A stretch of DNA of 64,000 nt. Source: Iris pallida. Taxonomy: Eukaryota > Streptophyta > Magnoliopsida > Asparagales > Iridaceae. Position numbers and translations under genes: made by a program. The DNA lies in contig JANAVB010031417.1 of NCBI GenBank assembly GCA_029216955.1, positions 22,455,881 through 22,519,880 of the forward strand, written 5' to 3'. Positions 10,697-23,803 of the stretch are shown here, piece after piece; the first letter of the stretch is position 1, and each line of letters opens with the position of its first letter. A model generated the notes under the pieces. The model was not told the origin of the DNA. It made no database searches and saw only the letters and a program-made list of their open reading frames with translations.

Positions 10697-12394
10697 GACC
10701 GAACAGGGCCGCTTAGGCCCTAGGTGCCGAACGAGCCCGAACAGGCACCTAGGTCAGCCGAACAGGAGATTTTCGGTTCGTTGGGAGGCTGCACAGAGCC
10801 TAGGCCGATTTTTAGAACATATGGTTTCATAGTAATACCTTCCTCTCTGCCCCTTCACTGTAGAACCATTTTTAGATGAAGAACCAGAGCCGAAGAATTC
10901 ATTATCTATCCTAAGGAGCAATACCAACCTCCTAAACCTTCAATTAATTGGAAAACACAACTATGACAGAAAATAAGGCCCTGGTGTTCTTTAACAAATA
11001 AATAATTATTACCAAATCCTAGAGATGATTTTGGTTGGCATCTTACTGATGTAAATAGTAAAGGTATTCTCAAAAGATATAGTCACACAGCCAAATCCCT
11101 TCACTGAGCCGTAGTTCGGCTGCTTCAGCACCATCTAACAATTGAAAAATCATCGTAACTTCTTTTCAGATCAAAATGGGATAAACCATGGAGAACACTC
11201 TACAGTGAGAAGGCTCCAACAACTGCTTGACCAAATTTTAGGACCGGCTAGCAACCTGATGTCAATCCTCTCAGCTGGTGACAAATTCCAAGTTAACAAA
11301 ACTATGGACGAGAGGGCTCATTACAGACTTAGAAACCGAGTTAAGTTGGCAGGAAAATCCAACATATCGACAGTGATATTACGATCATGCAACCAAGGAG
11401 CTAACCTTCAAAATATCTGAATCTGAAGATTAACATTATAGACAGTTAAACATTTGAGGAAATCTATACAACAAGCTCTAGAACCTCCAACTTGTATGCC
11501 AAACTTAAAAACTTTGACCTATGATGCATAGATACAAGCACTGGCACCACCACCGACATAAGCTAGAGGGTCCACATTTTCCAGATAGAAATTTAGACAC
11601 AGCAGCATAGGCTACTGCTGCAACGAATTACTGGGATCAATCCTTTGTGGTCCTAGGCCTCGTTATGAGTTCAACAACCCCAAGCATATGTGAATCCATT
11701 CAAAGCTTATTCAAATGAATCGTACACACGCAGATCCAAATTAAACCTTCAACTTGGAATTGCTCAGGTAATCCACAATGGCATTTGAGCTTTCTACATC
11801 TATTAAACAAACAAAGAGATTTGATAACAACAATATTGATGCTAAATGTTCATGGCTGTGTATGCAGTGATATAACAAGACTTCCACTGCTGGGATTTTG
11901 CGGGAATGCCAGTGACAAGCTATTCATGCAAAGAATGGAAGACAATTACAAGACTGAAGAGAAAGATCTAGCTACCCATCAATGAGCCAAACTATTGACT
12001 AAAAGGTGCAGCAGGAAGACAGAGAGAGACTAAAGCCAGATCTTGAAGCTAAGATGCATGGTGAGAACTAAAGCTTAAAAGGAAGCTATAGAGCTGGTTG
12101 TAGTGTATCCAAAGGCCCACTTGCTTCTATAGAAGAAATGTCTTGGATAACAAACCCAAAACCACCGCTAGATATAACCATACCTTGGATAAATAAATTT
12201 AAGCTTACACCACTAACTTAATAAACCTCAATCAATTACCACAAAAAGAAAAAAGGTTACATTGTACACAATCTGCACAATTCTTAACAGTTAGCCAGGA
12301 ATACAAAGCATCCGTAATCAACCAATGACCAAGTAGCTAAGGGGTCCATTATTATCAAATATCAATTACTCAGTTTATTGCACAGTACTTATGA
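10697..12394. other. Unassigned, no recognisable gene
   Basis: The first 100 bases hold GC-rich CCGAACAGG/CCTAGG-type repeats that also flank the hAT element on its left, so they are the old target sequence. The remainder has normal plant intergenic composition, with short open frames that resemble no protein I know. Confidence 0.4.
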
Positions 12395-12754
12395 TGTTAA
12401 AGTTTCAACTTGGCACTTTCTTCCAACCATAACAAGAAATGTAAGCAAGATGATGTTACGACAATGAAATTAACTAATAAGATCAAAAAGAGAGAATTAG
12501 CTTCCAAAACCAAAAAATGTAAATCATTAATAAGTAGGATTATAATCCTCACTAAACACTCAAAACCCCCAAAATCCTACATCTATCCCTTCTCTCTTAT
12601 CCAAAAAGGATGCACATGTATTTATAGGATAAAACCAAAACCCTAAAACAAATCATAGCTATCAAATATTTCTTAAATACAACAAACTAATCACACTCTA
12701 GAACTTTGATATATACAATCATTTTGAAAAAAAACTTGGGCCAATCCTAACAAT
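12395..12754 (-). mobile_element. Copia-type LTR remnant with polypurine tract
   Basis: On the minus strand this reads TGTTAGGATTGGCCCAAG at the start and TTTAACA at the end, a TGTTA/TAACA terminal repeat usual for Copia LTRs. CTATAAATAC at about 12622-12631 fits an LTR promoter. Just upstream is a purine-rich GAGCCAATGTGGAGAT, as found before a 3' LTR. No Copia coding sequence follows upstream, so the element is truncated. The left end is less certain than the right. Confidence 0.5.
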
Positions 12755-13243
12755 CTCCACATTGGCTCACGTTTATCCGAACCACTAAAATTCCCCAAAC
12801 AAGAAATACATAAACCATGATATGTTGGTTAGATTACACATTTGTATCACAACCTCGTCATCTAGACCGACAAAGTAGGCACTGAATGCTAATGCTCAAT
12901 CTCAACAATTCAGATCTCTCACTTTGACCGCATATATCAGCACATTGACGCCAACTCCAGGCCATTACAATCACCCCTCTCACTGGCACATTCTTCCAAC
13001 ATAAAATCACAAAACACCAAAATCATAATCCCCCAAAACCAAACCATAATAAGCAAAACACAAAAACTACCAAATCCATTATCATAATCTCCATCTTCAG
13101 CACATAATCTCCTACATGAATGGATATCGCGATCATCCTTGGTGGTTGAGGATAATCACAACGTTAGCCAATATATTCTCGCGTAGTCCGCCACGCATGC
13201 AAGCCCGTTCATGAGGAGAAAACGGAGGGAAGAGCCTCATAAT
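12755..13243. other. Sequence upstream of the Copia LTR, unassigned
   Basis: This should be the 3' internal part of the Copia element if it were intact, but I find no RNase H or other reading frame. It is A/C-rich on the plus strand. Confidence 0.35.
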
Positions 13244-13624
13244 GTAGTGTATTAATAAACTGGATCCCTCATATTCATATATATGAGGGAGTTTGCTTCA
13301 TATATGAGAGAGCGATAAGAGCAAAAAGATCTCATTGTATCCCCGTAACCAATTGGTTAAGGATAATATTTTATCGTCACAACCAACTGGTTATGATTTA
13401 ACCAATGGTACACCCATGAAGGGCGCACCTACATGGACCCCACATTCCAACTTTGGGTGTTTCAACTAATTGGCTATGAGGATAAAATGTTTTTCAAAAC
13501 CAATTAGTTATGAGGATAAAATATTATATGTTACCAATTAGTTATGGGGATAAGGTGGGTTCTTTACGATCTCATCTTTTCCTTCCATACATGAATAAGG
13601 GGAATCCATTTTTAAATACACTAC
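13244..13624. mobile_element. MITE-like inverted-repeat element
   Basis: The left end GTAGTGTATTAATAAACTGG and the right end, read inverted as GTAGTGTATTTAAAAATGG, form imperfect terminal inverted repeats extending over about 50 bp. A second right-end-like segment lies at about 13915-13962. The interior and the flank to 13900 contain repeated ACCAATTRGTTATGRGGATAA motifs. The target duplication is not clear, so the superfamily is open. Confidence 0.4.
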
Positions 13625-14637
13625 GTATGAGTTCTATTTTTTATTTCCTCCTCTCCTAAAAGACAACCTTGCATACATGGTGGAGTATGCATGACTAACA
13701 TTGTGGTTCTCAACAACTGAGGATGAACGTGAAATCAATTCACGTGGGATAAGCCATTGTCACCAATCAATAAGGTTGACCATTAATTTATGTTGTATTC
13801 CGTTTATGCTTATCATATATCAAAAAGTAACATAGACCATTGTGAGTATAATTGGTTATGAGGAATAAATGTTATCCTTAACCAATTCGTTATGGAGATA
13901 CGATAAGATATTTACGATCTCATATATACTTCTGGTATATGAAGAGGGATCCCCATTCTGAAAAGATTGTCACGTCCCGATCCCGCAAGATCCTTCATCC
14001 TCGCTTGGGCGTGATGTCGTGCAAGCCTAAGTTAAGCTTGCACAAGGCCAAGACTTGTACAATAACAAGATAGACAAGGTGAACAACAACGCAGCGGAAC
14101 ATAAATACAAAAATTGAAGCAACAGCTGACAATATTGCAGAAAATAGAGTTTAGCACAATGATAACATAAATAAATTCTCTTCATTTATATCGTTTGAAC
14201 TGATTACAAAGCTCTCATTGTCTCTCTGATACATGACATACTTGGCTTACAATCTCTCTTGAAACATACAAAACTACAATCCCGTTCCATACCTTACATC
14301 ATTTACATAGAAAACCATCTCTTTTGCATATTCTTCTGATTTTCGGCTCCCAAGGATGAGGCTTTGTCTATCACTTCGGATAATTCATTTTGAACATCTT
14401 GCACTCGCAGGCAAGCTGGTGGTGGGTCAGTACATTAACGTACTGGTAAAGACAAAGGCTATACCGTCTGAAATGATCACTAAGTATTCATGTGAAAAAA
14501 TATTGCATTATTAGTAATCTTGCTATCTTTTACCTATGTTTATTTCATGCAGTACAGAGTCAGATAACATCTTTTGAAAACACTTTCGAAAATAAACATT
14601 TCATTTCTTTCATTCAGGCAAACTATTGGGTCAATTC

Positions 14638-14789
14638 TATGGGTGAGCATATTCGGTTTTGGACCGAAAACCGAACCGAACCGAACAGAATAAGAGATTC
14701 GGTTCGGTTTCGGTTTTGAAATTACTAAATTTTCTTATTCGGTTTTGGTTTCGATTTCAGTCCCAAACCAAAAACCGAATAAGAAAATT

Positions 14790-14838
<49 letters not shown>

Positions 14839-14934
14839 AACTAGGTAAATTGTTTCTGGAATCGCTCCCATTGGGATTCGAACTCCTGACCACTCAGGCC
14901 GCATGCATCTCTCTTAACCACTAGGCTAGAGGTC

Positions 14935-14989
<55 letters not shown>

Positions 14990-15178
14990 CAAAAAAAGCA
15001 CAAATAAAAATCGAATAAACCGAATAAATCGAAAATCGAACCGATTTAATTCGGTTCGGTTTGATTGGATTATGTGCCAATTCGGTTCAGTTTCGGTTTT
15101 GCTTATTCGGTTTTCGGTCCAAATAGGTTTTTGTTATTCGGTTCGGTTTGAACCGAATTAACCTAATGCTCACCCCTA
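14638..15178. mobile_element. hAT MITE nested in the old LTR
   Basis: The ends TATGGGTGAGCA and TGCTCACCCCTA are flanked by a perfect 8-bp duplication GTCAATTC (14630-14637 and 15179-15186). Subterminal CGGTTCGGTTT motifs fill both arms, as in the larger element at 8220-10688. The centre has been expanded by TA microsatellites and a SINE. Confidence 0.9.
14837..14934 (-). mobile_element. tRNA-derived SINE, copy 4 (diverged), between TA repeats
   Basis: Read on the minus strand it starts GACCTCTAGCCTAGTGG (A box), continues TTAAGAGAGATGCATGCGG, and has a B-box-like GAGTTCGAATCC. The 3' half differs from the three copies at 20312-21004, so it may be a subfamily. TA microsatellites flank both sides (about 14797-14836 and 14938-14987). 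Confidence 0.65.
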
Positions 15179-16383
15179 GTCAATTCCATGTACGAAATGT
15201 TTCATTCCAACTAGATGTGCGCAACGTGTTTATGAGTCATCATTTTTAATGACATTAGCAGCATTTCATAATAGAAACATAAAGCATTAGCGGACATCAC
15301 TTATTCAGTAATTCTTACCTATAGCTGAAGCTGAAAATTCATCCTTGCACAAGACAAGAATTAGAATAAACAAAGTAGGTATAATAATTTCCATGTTCGT
15401 CTCTGCATGGTTGGACTTGCAATAATCTCTATCGATGCATGACTCGATTAACAGTTGTAACTCAAGGCTCAACTCTCCACTAATACGTGCATACACCAGC
15501 AGCTGTGACTCATGGTTCAGCTCTACACTGATGTACCCGTACTAGCAACTGCGACTCGGGGTTCAGCTCTTCACTAACCGACATCTATCTATATGATGGC
15601 CCATGGGTTACTTCTCAAGATTAGCAGTTGGAATGTTCTAGTCAATCTCACAAATAGACTAACACCCCCCGATCGCGAGGACTTCTAGCCTCAGCTTGTC
15701 AAGTTCCCTCCTAGGCCAAGCGATCTCGGTACCCCGGAGATCGGTCGAGAGACTACATCCTTGTCCACAAGTTGTCCAGACCAAATGTATGAATGCAACT
15801 TTTATCAGATAAACTCTATTATGCAACAATTTATCGATCGATCAGCAAACATTCCACCTTTTCTCTTCTTTTCGTATAAGAGAGCCAATAGCTCTTCTCT
15901 TCTTTTCTCTATACGGACAAGTCGTATCATCTCTATTCACAACATAAGTTTCTTTCATTCATTTCGCATACGATAAGGGACATGTAATTAACTCTACTCT
16001 ACGCAAGCATAGCAACAAATCTGTAACATTAAGAATATACTTCTGCTCTTGATAGTATACAATATTTTGTCTTAGAAAACATTCTCCTTTTCTTCTTATG
16101 AGACATGGCAATAGTTCATTCATTCGGAACGATAGTCTAACTTTAGCATGCAAATCTTTCTATTTTGTCTTAGCATAGCAAGGTTTTTATCTTGATTAGC
16201 ATAGCAATGGTTCGTTCATTACTCAGCATACATTGAAAAGTCATAGATTCTTTATTAGGCGTGAAAGAATCAGAAAGTGGAGTCCTTGTCACTCACTCAG
16301 ATTAATTGTCTTCGTGCAGGCTTCTCTCGAGCCAGCACCGGTTTCTCTGTTCATCTAGTGCTATCGCGGAGCGGGGCACTACA

Positions 16384-19300
16384 TAGGTTACATAAGTTCT
16401 CCCTTCCATTCTATCCTCTCAAGAACATGCTTTCATTTCTAGTGAACTATGCGGGAGTTCTAGCTCGATTAACTCTCAACCGCCGGGGGGGGGGGAGGGG
16501 GGAGAGTTCATGCTTGATTAGCTCAACCGTCGAGGATGATTGCAAGAGCCGTTCGTGACCGTTCATGCATGAGCGATCATGGGAGTTTAAATTTCTAGCT
16601 AAGGTAACTGCTCTAGTTCGATTGCATTTATGCTTTCCATGTTATCTATAGGCAACAACTACCAACATTAAATTTCACTTTTAGAGTTTCGAACTTATAT
16701 GAAGTACAATCAGACTACCATCAGCTGTCTTATAAAGTATGAAAGTGCCAAAGCCATTTTCAACCAGATGAGCACTCATCTGCTTACATAGTGTCGTAAT
16801 TTTTGCAAGGACCAGCCTTGTGTACAGAACACAACCCCAACAACCTTGTTTATTGTTTCAACTTTCAAAGGTTTTGACTTGTGTAAGAAATGACAACACT
16901 GACAACTATCAACAAGCAAGAGAATGTTAGAACAAAATACAAAACCATGAGTATTCCAAAAAGACATCAAAAGAGAGAAAAAAAAAACAAGACTATACAA
17001 AAAAAAGACATCAAAGACGAAAGATGGGAGTGCAAACAAAATGGACGATTTTACAGAATTCCTACTTTTTTATATTGAGCTACAACCAAAAAGTAAAGCA
17101 TTAGAGAAGTAACTGAACCTGTAGCCTTTTCTCTATGGATTTCCCGATCAGTTTTGATGGGAATAACATCATGCGAGTTCTTAGCATTTCCCTAAAAGTC
17201 AACTGTGAAATATACATAAAGTTTTGTTACTATCGAATACACAAAGGTGTCAATTAATTGACAAGCTCAAAATAATAAGTTTTAAAGAATGAGATATGAT
17301 AACCTCTGTATCACAACACACAATTTATATCTCTGTATCAGTGGTCTGAAGAAACAGTATAAATATGCACATGCAATATGTGAGTGAATGTGGATATTCT
17401 TTTCATGCACACATTCCCACACACTTTCAACAATGAGTATTACTACTGCACATCTACAGCTATACTAAAGAGAATTGAAACAAAACAATGATAATATAAA
17501 GTACTATTGAACAAACTATAGCACATAAAGGTTACTACCACTTATTTGACAGGAACACAATGGTACTAATGACGAAATTGAAGTGAAGGATTTCAAGTCA
17601 AACATATTCAAACACAAGTCCCTCAAAAAGTAGATTCTTCCTATTGCATCAGACTCCTTATGGACTTTGATCTGAATGTGACTCGTAAACGGGTTGTATA
17701 TTTAACTGATTTATAAAGATACATACCATTTAAATAAATATTACAAGAGAAGAAGAAAACATTTGTTTTCATCTTTGAGTTCTCTTGAATGTCCTGCATA
17801 AAAATAACCACCAGTAACATGCAATTAAAAAGATGTTGGATATGGGATCATAACATATGCATATAGCATATCCCATCTACAATAATAGTGTTAACCAGGA
17901 TACCTTCAAGTTTGCGAACCTAAAACAACAAAAGCTGAATGATACCCTTAAACAAATGTTATATTGATGTATAATGGAGCACATATAATAGCCCTAATTA
18001 CAACATCAAGCATAAAATAAGTTATGTTGATAATACATATGTACAGAAGATTGTAGCCTCCTAGCTTTTTCTTTAGTTGAGGAGACTGTTCATCATCTAA
18101 TCACTTTAGGGCACCAGGATATAGCATATAAATAGCTCATTATATGCATGTCTCCGGTATGCCCACTTATCTTTTGTCTAAAACCAGTACAGTGTTCTCA
18201 GAAAAAATATATTAGTATTCATCGAGGAGGAGCACTGGCACAAATGAATATAGAAATATGCTTGCAATGAACTTTTATTTGCTATATCTTGGTGTGCTAG
18301 TGGGAGCAGAAGATACAGTGGACTCACTAATGAGTTGCTTATCAGGACTAGTATAAGATATTTGTGGTCGTGCACATAGTCACATGTGCCCAAGTTAACA
18401 TAGCAATAAAGCTTTTATCCCCGATTTTTGCCATACATGAATCCTTTTTCTCAGTCCAACTCTATCAAGGGTCATCTCGACCGTAACAGTGACTATTACC
18501 ATATTCTTCTTCACTGTAGCATCCATGTTTATTTGGGTAAATCTCTGGTTGTACCATCTAAAGATCATGTCACTCCTAACAAGTGCATATATAGGTCAAA
18601 CTCGGTTCTGTATCTGTGTTGTGTCGTGTTTGACACGTATCGGACACGAGAAGCTCCAAAATACAATAGGATATGCCAATCTCGACATTGTGTCCGTGTG
18701 ACTGTCGTTATCGTGTCGAGTCGTATTGGTGGGCGTGCAACAAAGGATACAAACACCCAAAAAATAACTACACAAACCCTAATTTTAATCGTATTTCCAA
18801 CATTGCCTAATAAAGTACATCTTTATGTCTCAAAACTTTGTTCAACATAAATTCCTACTCCTATATATTAGAGACAGATAGATTGCACAATCTTTATGCC
18901 AGAAATCCACTATTTCAATAAAATGAAAAGATTCATAATTTCAGAGGAACGAAATATACCAAAGCATCGAGCCCTTTCCTGCAAAAAATACGAATTCGAA
19001 GACTTGGTACTGACTGCGTTGCTTCCCGGAAGTATAATCGATCATTCTTATTGCACAAAAGAATAATCTTTTCGTTGAATAAAATGTAATAGATTGGAAA
19101 ACCTACATTTTTTTTCCTCTCTTCAATTTCGAATATTGCATATTTAAGCGATCCCAAAATTCGCCATTTCTTCTCCTCCCCCCTCCTCTTTGGTAGAAAC
19201 CCTAGGTTTATGACTCTGTTATAGTCTTCTATTCGCGTAATTTTTCCGCTACTTGTATAAATGGGCTTAGCCTTTAGTTTTGATATGGGCTTTAGTTATA

Positions 19301-19775
19301 AAACTTAGGCCCAAAATATATATTTAAGGAAACAGTCAAAAATACAGTGACAAGTTTACTCATTAGTCCACTATAACTTCCATCTATTTGGGCAGGGTCC
19401 TAGGACTAGTCAACTTTGATACATATTCATGAAGAAAAAAAAACTCAATACTTGACCACTATAATACACTAGGGTATTGAAAAACATTATGTCTCCCCTA
19501 TATTAGTTTGCAATTAAAAGTATAATTTATTTTTCATATTATTGTTGTAAAGTTCGATAACTTCGTAGATCAGTACGGATGATTGTCAGGTATTTTTCTA
19601 AACGATTAATCTCGTGTGCATGGAATTATCATGAATTGATAAAAATGTGGCTGCCATCCGGTTAACTGCATACAATTACGGAAAAAAAAAATCCTTAAAA
19701 ACAATGTAACATAATTTAAAATGGTTAGGCCTTTGTTTTACTCTAAGTTTACTAGTCACACAGACCTAAGACTAC
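16384..19775 (-). other. Unassigned; possible exons of an unidentified split gene
   Basis: This 3.4 kb has no long frame. On the minus strand an AAACCCTAG-type box (near 19198-19206) suggests a promoter or leader, and small segments look exon-like: 17119-17191 is flanked by TTTTAG and GTTCAG and reads through as NAKNSHDVIPIKTDREIHREK; another begins at 17793 after TATGCAG and reads DIQENSK. I do not recognise a family and cannot chain the pieces with certainty. Alternatively all of it is non-coding. Confidence 0.2.
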
Positions 19776-20212
19776 TTAGGAAAGAGATATAGGGACATAA
19801 ATCAATATCATGTGGATCTTGTGGTCAGTGAGCAGAGATATATCTCCTTGGTTATCCGGATGGTCTCGGGATCGAACCACGGAAGAAGTGCATGGGTGCG
19901 TGTGAAAATTATGAGTAGTGGGTTCAAATGACATACAATACATTGTGTACAAAGTTTCGTACGTTAGGACGGAAATTGAAAAAAAAAACAACTAATATCA
20001 ATATAAGATGAGTAAAAATAAAAAATCTCAATCTTGAAAGTACTGATTGGTTGTGGCATAAGTCATCTAAGGGTTGAAAGAAAGCTTCAGAATTTCAAAC
20101 TTATAAAATGGCCCATTTCTAGTTACGACACACTTAGAACTACTTCTAAGCTTAACCACTCCAATGGTTCCATCTTGTAGCAGAGATAGGAGCAGAGGCA
20201 CTCCAACTGCAG
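19776..20212. other. Intergenic, nothing recognised
   Basis: A B-box-like GGTTCGATCCC occurs on the minus strand at about 19869-19879, but no A box or tail supports a tRNA or SINE. Confidence 0.4.
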
Positions 20213-20457
<245 letters not shown>

Positions 20458-20463
20458 ATTTGC

Positions 20464-20549
<86 letters not shown>

Positions 20550-20551
<2 letters not shown>

Positions 20552-20667
20552 TTTTTTTTTTTTTTTTTTGAAGCAATGGGTACTTGTGGCGAACTCGTCT
20601 CCACTGGGGCTCGAACTTCCGACCACTTGGGCCGCATGCATCTCTCTTAACCACTAGGCTAGAGGTC
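20550..20667 (-). mobile_element. tRNA-derived SINE, copy 2, with poly(A) tail
   Basis: It is nearly identical to copy 1 over 20570-20667, with a 20-nt tail (20550-20569). The B-box region reads GAAGTTCGAGCC and the 3' end is again GTACCCATTGCTTC. Confidence 0.8.
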
Positions 20668-20672
20668 ATTTG

Positions 20673-20760
<88 letters not shown>

Positions 20761-20826
20761 TGGCGTAGTCACAGGTTCGAACCCCCTTGGAGGCATGCCT
20801 CAAAACACCAGTAACAAGTAAACACC

Positions 20827-20895
<69 letters not shown>

Positions 20896-20897
<2 letters not shown>

Positions 20898-20995
20898 CCT
20901 CTAGTCTAGTGGTTAAGAGAGATGCATGCGGCCCAAGTGGTCAGGAGTTCGAGCTTCAGTGGAGGCGAGTTCGCCACAAGTACCCATTGCTTAAA

Positions 20996-21004
<9 letters not shown>
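20896..21004 (+). mobile_element. tRNA-derived SINE, copy 3, with poly(A) tail
   Basis: This copy is in the opposite orientation to copies 1 and 2: GACCTCTAGTCTAGTGG at the start, GGAGTTCGAGC in the B-box region, and ACCCATTGCTT before a 12-nt A tail (20993-21004). It abuts TA repeats on both sides. Confidence 0.8.
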
Positions 21005-21050
<46 letters not shown>

Positions 21051-21203
21051 TTGAAGCAAGTGGTACTTCGAATTACAAACTGGGAAAAAGCTTCCCAGGA
21101 GCAATTACAAACACAGCACAGATATGCTCAACTTGGAATGAATGCACATGGATACTACTAGCTAATGTCACCAGCCTGCAGCTAGGCTTGCCTCCTTCAA
21201 ATG

Positions 21204-23798
21204 CTACTCAAGAGATTTGATATCATATTCAATGTTGTACAGTACTCCCCTTTCTGTGGTTGTCTTATCTTCAAAAACTCTTCGGTTTCTTTCCCTCCAT
21301 ACGTGCCAGATGGTACATAGAAGTCGAAGCCTGGCTTTCCTATAAATGTCTGCACCTCTATTCTTTAATCCAGCTATGTCCTGAAAGGTAGTATCCAATC
21401 CAACCTGTCCACTGGGTGTAAGACCCAGGGTATTTCGTTGGAGCTGCCATATAGAGCTGGAGAACTTGCATTGAAAGAATAGATGATCTCTAGTCTCAAT
21501 GCTCATCCCGTCGCCACATAAGACACAACATGAGCTAGTTACGGGAATCCCGAAGCCAGCAAGTCGCTCTCTAGTAAGTAGTCTGTTCCGGATAGCCTTA
21601 TAAGCACACAGTGTCGTCTTAACCGCTGCTCCTTTGACCCATATGATATCCGCCCAATCAACCTTGTCTCGATGATCCCGAACCAAGTTGTACACATGAC
21701 TGGTATTGAACTTCCCCTCCGGGCTATCCTTCCATTTCCATCTATCATTGATTCCTTCTTTATCTATCATAATGGCCCTTATCTCTTCTGCGAACCACCG
21801 CCCCTCCCTTCGAGAATTGGTATCCCAGTCGCCGTTTCTGATGAGAGCAGCTACCGCTTCGTCACTTCCCATAAGCTCGAAGGTCGGCCAACCCAGCAGA
21901 TCGACGAGACTATGGTGCTGGATCCATGGGTCCAGCCATAAGCTGGTACCCCGCCCATCCGTGATAACTCTGCTGAGATTTTGCTTAAGCAGGTGCCGCT
22001 TCCGTAATATCATCTTGAAGATCCCAGAGTAATTATTATCTATTTGGATCACCCAGAAGTTTTTGTCCCTAATATACCGGTTCCTGATCCATTGGGCCCA
22101 GAGGGAATTTCCATCTAACAGTCGCCAAGCAATTTTAATGATAGCCACCTCCCGGAGGGTGCGTAGAGAGCGAATTCCCGTTCCCCCCTCCTCCTTGTCG
22201 AGGCATAACTCCTCCCATGATATGGCATGAAGGCCACCCTTCCACACAAAGTTGGCGCAAAGCTTATCTACCTGATTAATAGTATGGATCGGTAAGATCA
22301 GTGCCTGCATCCAGTATGAAGTAATCGCCCATATAACCGAACGCACGAGCTCAAGTCGTCCGCCGAAAGAGAGGGTTTGAGCTTGCCAACCTTCTAATCG
22401 CTTCTGGACGTACTGAATCAAATCTAAACAATCTTCCGCCTTTGCTTGATTAATCGATAGTGGTAGACCAAGGTACTTGACAGGAAGTTGTCCCTGTTCG
22501 ATCTGGAGCATATCAGACCAGCGGTCTTTCTCTGGACAGTCTCGATTGAAATAGGCACGGCTCTTGTCCCGGTTGAGTGTCAGGCCAGCTACCGCCGCAA
22601 AATCTGCATGTATCGCGTTAAGATTATCAATGGATTTATGAGAGGGTTCGATAAATACCAAAAGATCGTCCGCGTATATGAGGTGAGAGACATTCGGGGA
22701 CACTCGTCGGAAGATGGGCGTGATCCTCTTGCGATGTACAGCCACGTCCATGAGACAGGTGTAGTACTCCATGACAATAGTGAACAGGTACGGGGATAGC
22801 GGGTCTCCCTGCCGTAACCCTCGATTACTCCCGAAGAATCCGTGTGGTTGTCCATTGACGAGGATTGAGAAAGTCAGAGTGGAGATGCACTCACGAACCC
22901 GGTCAACCCACCACCGATCAAATCCCATACTATACATTACCTCGCAAACAAAGTTCCTGTTTACAGAGTCGTACGCCTTCCTCAAGTCGAGTTTGATGCA
23001 GCCTTTCCGTCCTCCTGCTTTATTGAACTCCCGTACCAACTCATGAGCTAACAAACAGTTCTCCGCAATCGATCGACCTCTAATGAAGGCAGTTTGGTTG
23101 GGAGAGATGAGTTCCTGTAAGATAGACTGCATTCGGTTACACATTAGCTGTGTAATAATCTTGTAGATGAAGTTGCAACAAGCGATAGGCCTGAAATCTC
23201 CCAAAACAGTGGCTCCTTCTTTCTTTGGAATGAGTGTCAGGAATGTGTGATTAATTTCCTTGAGTAGACGCCCTGTAAGCAGGAACTCGTGAACCACATG
23301 CAGGACCTGATATTTCAGATAATCCCAATGCTTTTTGAAGAATGCAGCATTGAATCCATCTGGCCCTGGTGCTCTATTGGGATCCGCTGCTTTCACAATA
23401 TATTCAATCTCCTCCAACGACACTTCTTTCCTGAGTAGCCTGTTGCCCGCCTCCGTCACCACCCGTTTGCATATAATGTTCGGGAATGCAGACATGTAGT
23501 CATTCTGATTATAAAGAGATCGATAGAACTCAACTGCCTGCTCTGTAATCAACTTGCTCTCAGTGATTGCATTCCCATCCGCATCAATGAGGGAGTGGAT
23601 GGAGTTCCTGTGTTGGCGAGCCTTGATGGTGGCGTAGAAAAATTTAGAGCACCGGTCTCCTTCCTTGAGCCACCCGCATTTCGCTCTCTGTTGCAACTGG
23701 ACCTCCTCAATAAAACGTAGTCGGCGTACTTCATTTTGTAATGTTATCTCCTTTTCCGCTAGCTTGCTGTCCATCGGATGACTTTGAAGTAGCTCTTG
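21204..23798 (-). pseudogene. LINE ORF2, reverse transcriptase and C-terminal part
   Basis: This is the larger part of LINE ORF2, cut off from its endonuclease by the LTR insertion. The open frame continues in frame into the LTR up to 24005, so a 933-residue chimeric frame exists whose first 67 or so residues are LTR-derived. Counting from that start, the reverse transcriptase lies at about 205-500, with NRAPGPDGF at 210-218, the catalytic LDLRKAYDS at 339-347, GLRQGDPLSP at 396-405 and YADD at 444-447. The C-terminal part (about 780-880) is a zf-RVT-type domain with CCVLCG and DHLFFQC. The enzyme would copy LINE and SINE RNA at nicked DNA. All key residues are present; the defect is the separation from the endonuclease and the native start. 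Confidence 0.93.
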
Positions 23799-23803
23799 GG
23801 TGT

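Larger units (their letters stand above)
13968..16383 (-). mobile_element. Old LARD-type LTR (single, diverged)
   Basis: It starts TGTCACGTCCCGATCC and ends GCGGAGCGGGGCACTACA, matching the ends of the LTRs at 23804-26020 and 28998-31214, and shares stretches such as GTGCAAGGCC / TGCACAAGGCC and GCAGCGGAA near its left end. It is strongly diverged, has no matching 5-bp flanks, and no second LTR or primer site is in reach. It is therefore a decayed half-element or a solo LTR that has lost its duplication. Confidence 0.7.

Noticed and set aside
11142..11420. 92-residue plus-strand frame
   Set aside because: No recognisable family, no splice context, ordinary length by chance.
19840..19920. SINE on the minus strand (GGTTCGATCCC)
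   Set aside because: No A box upstream and no tail; left unassigned.
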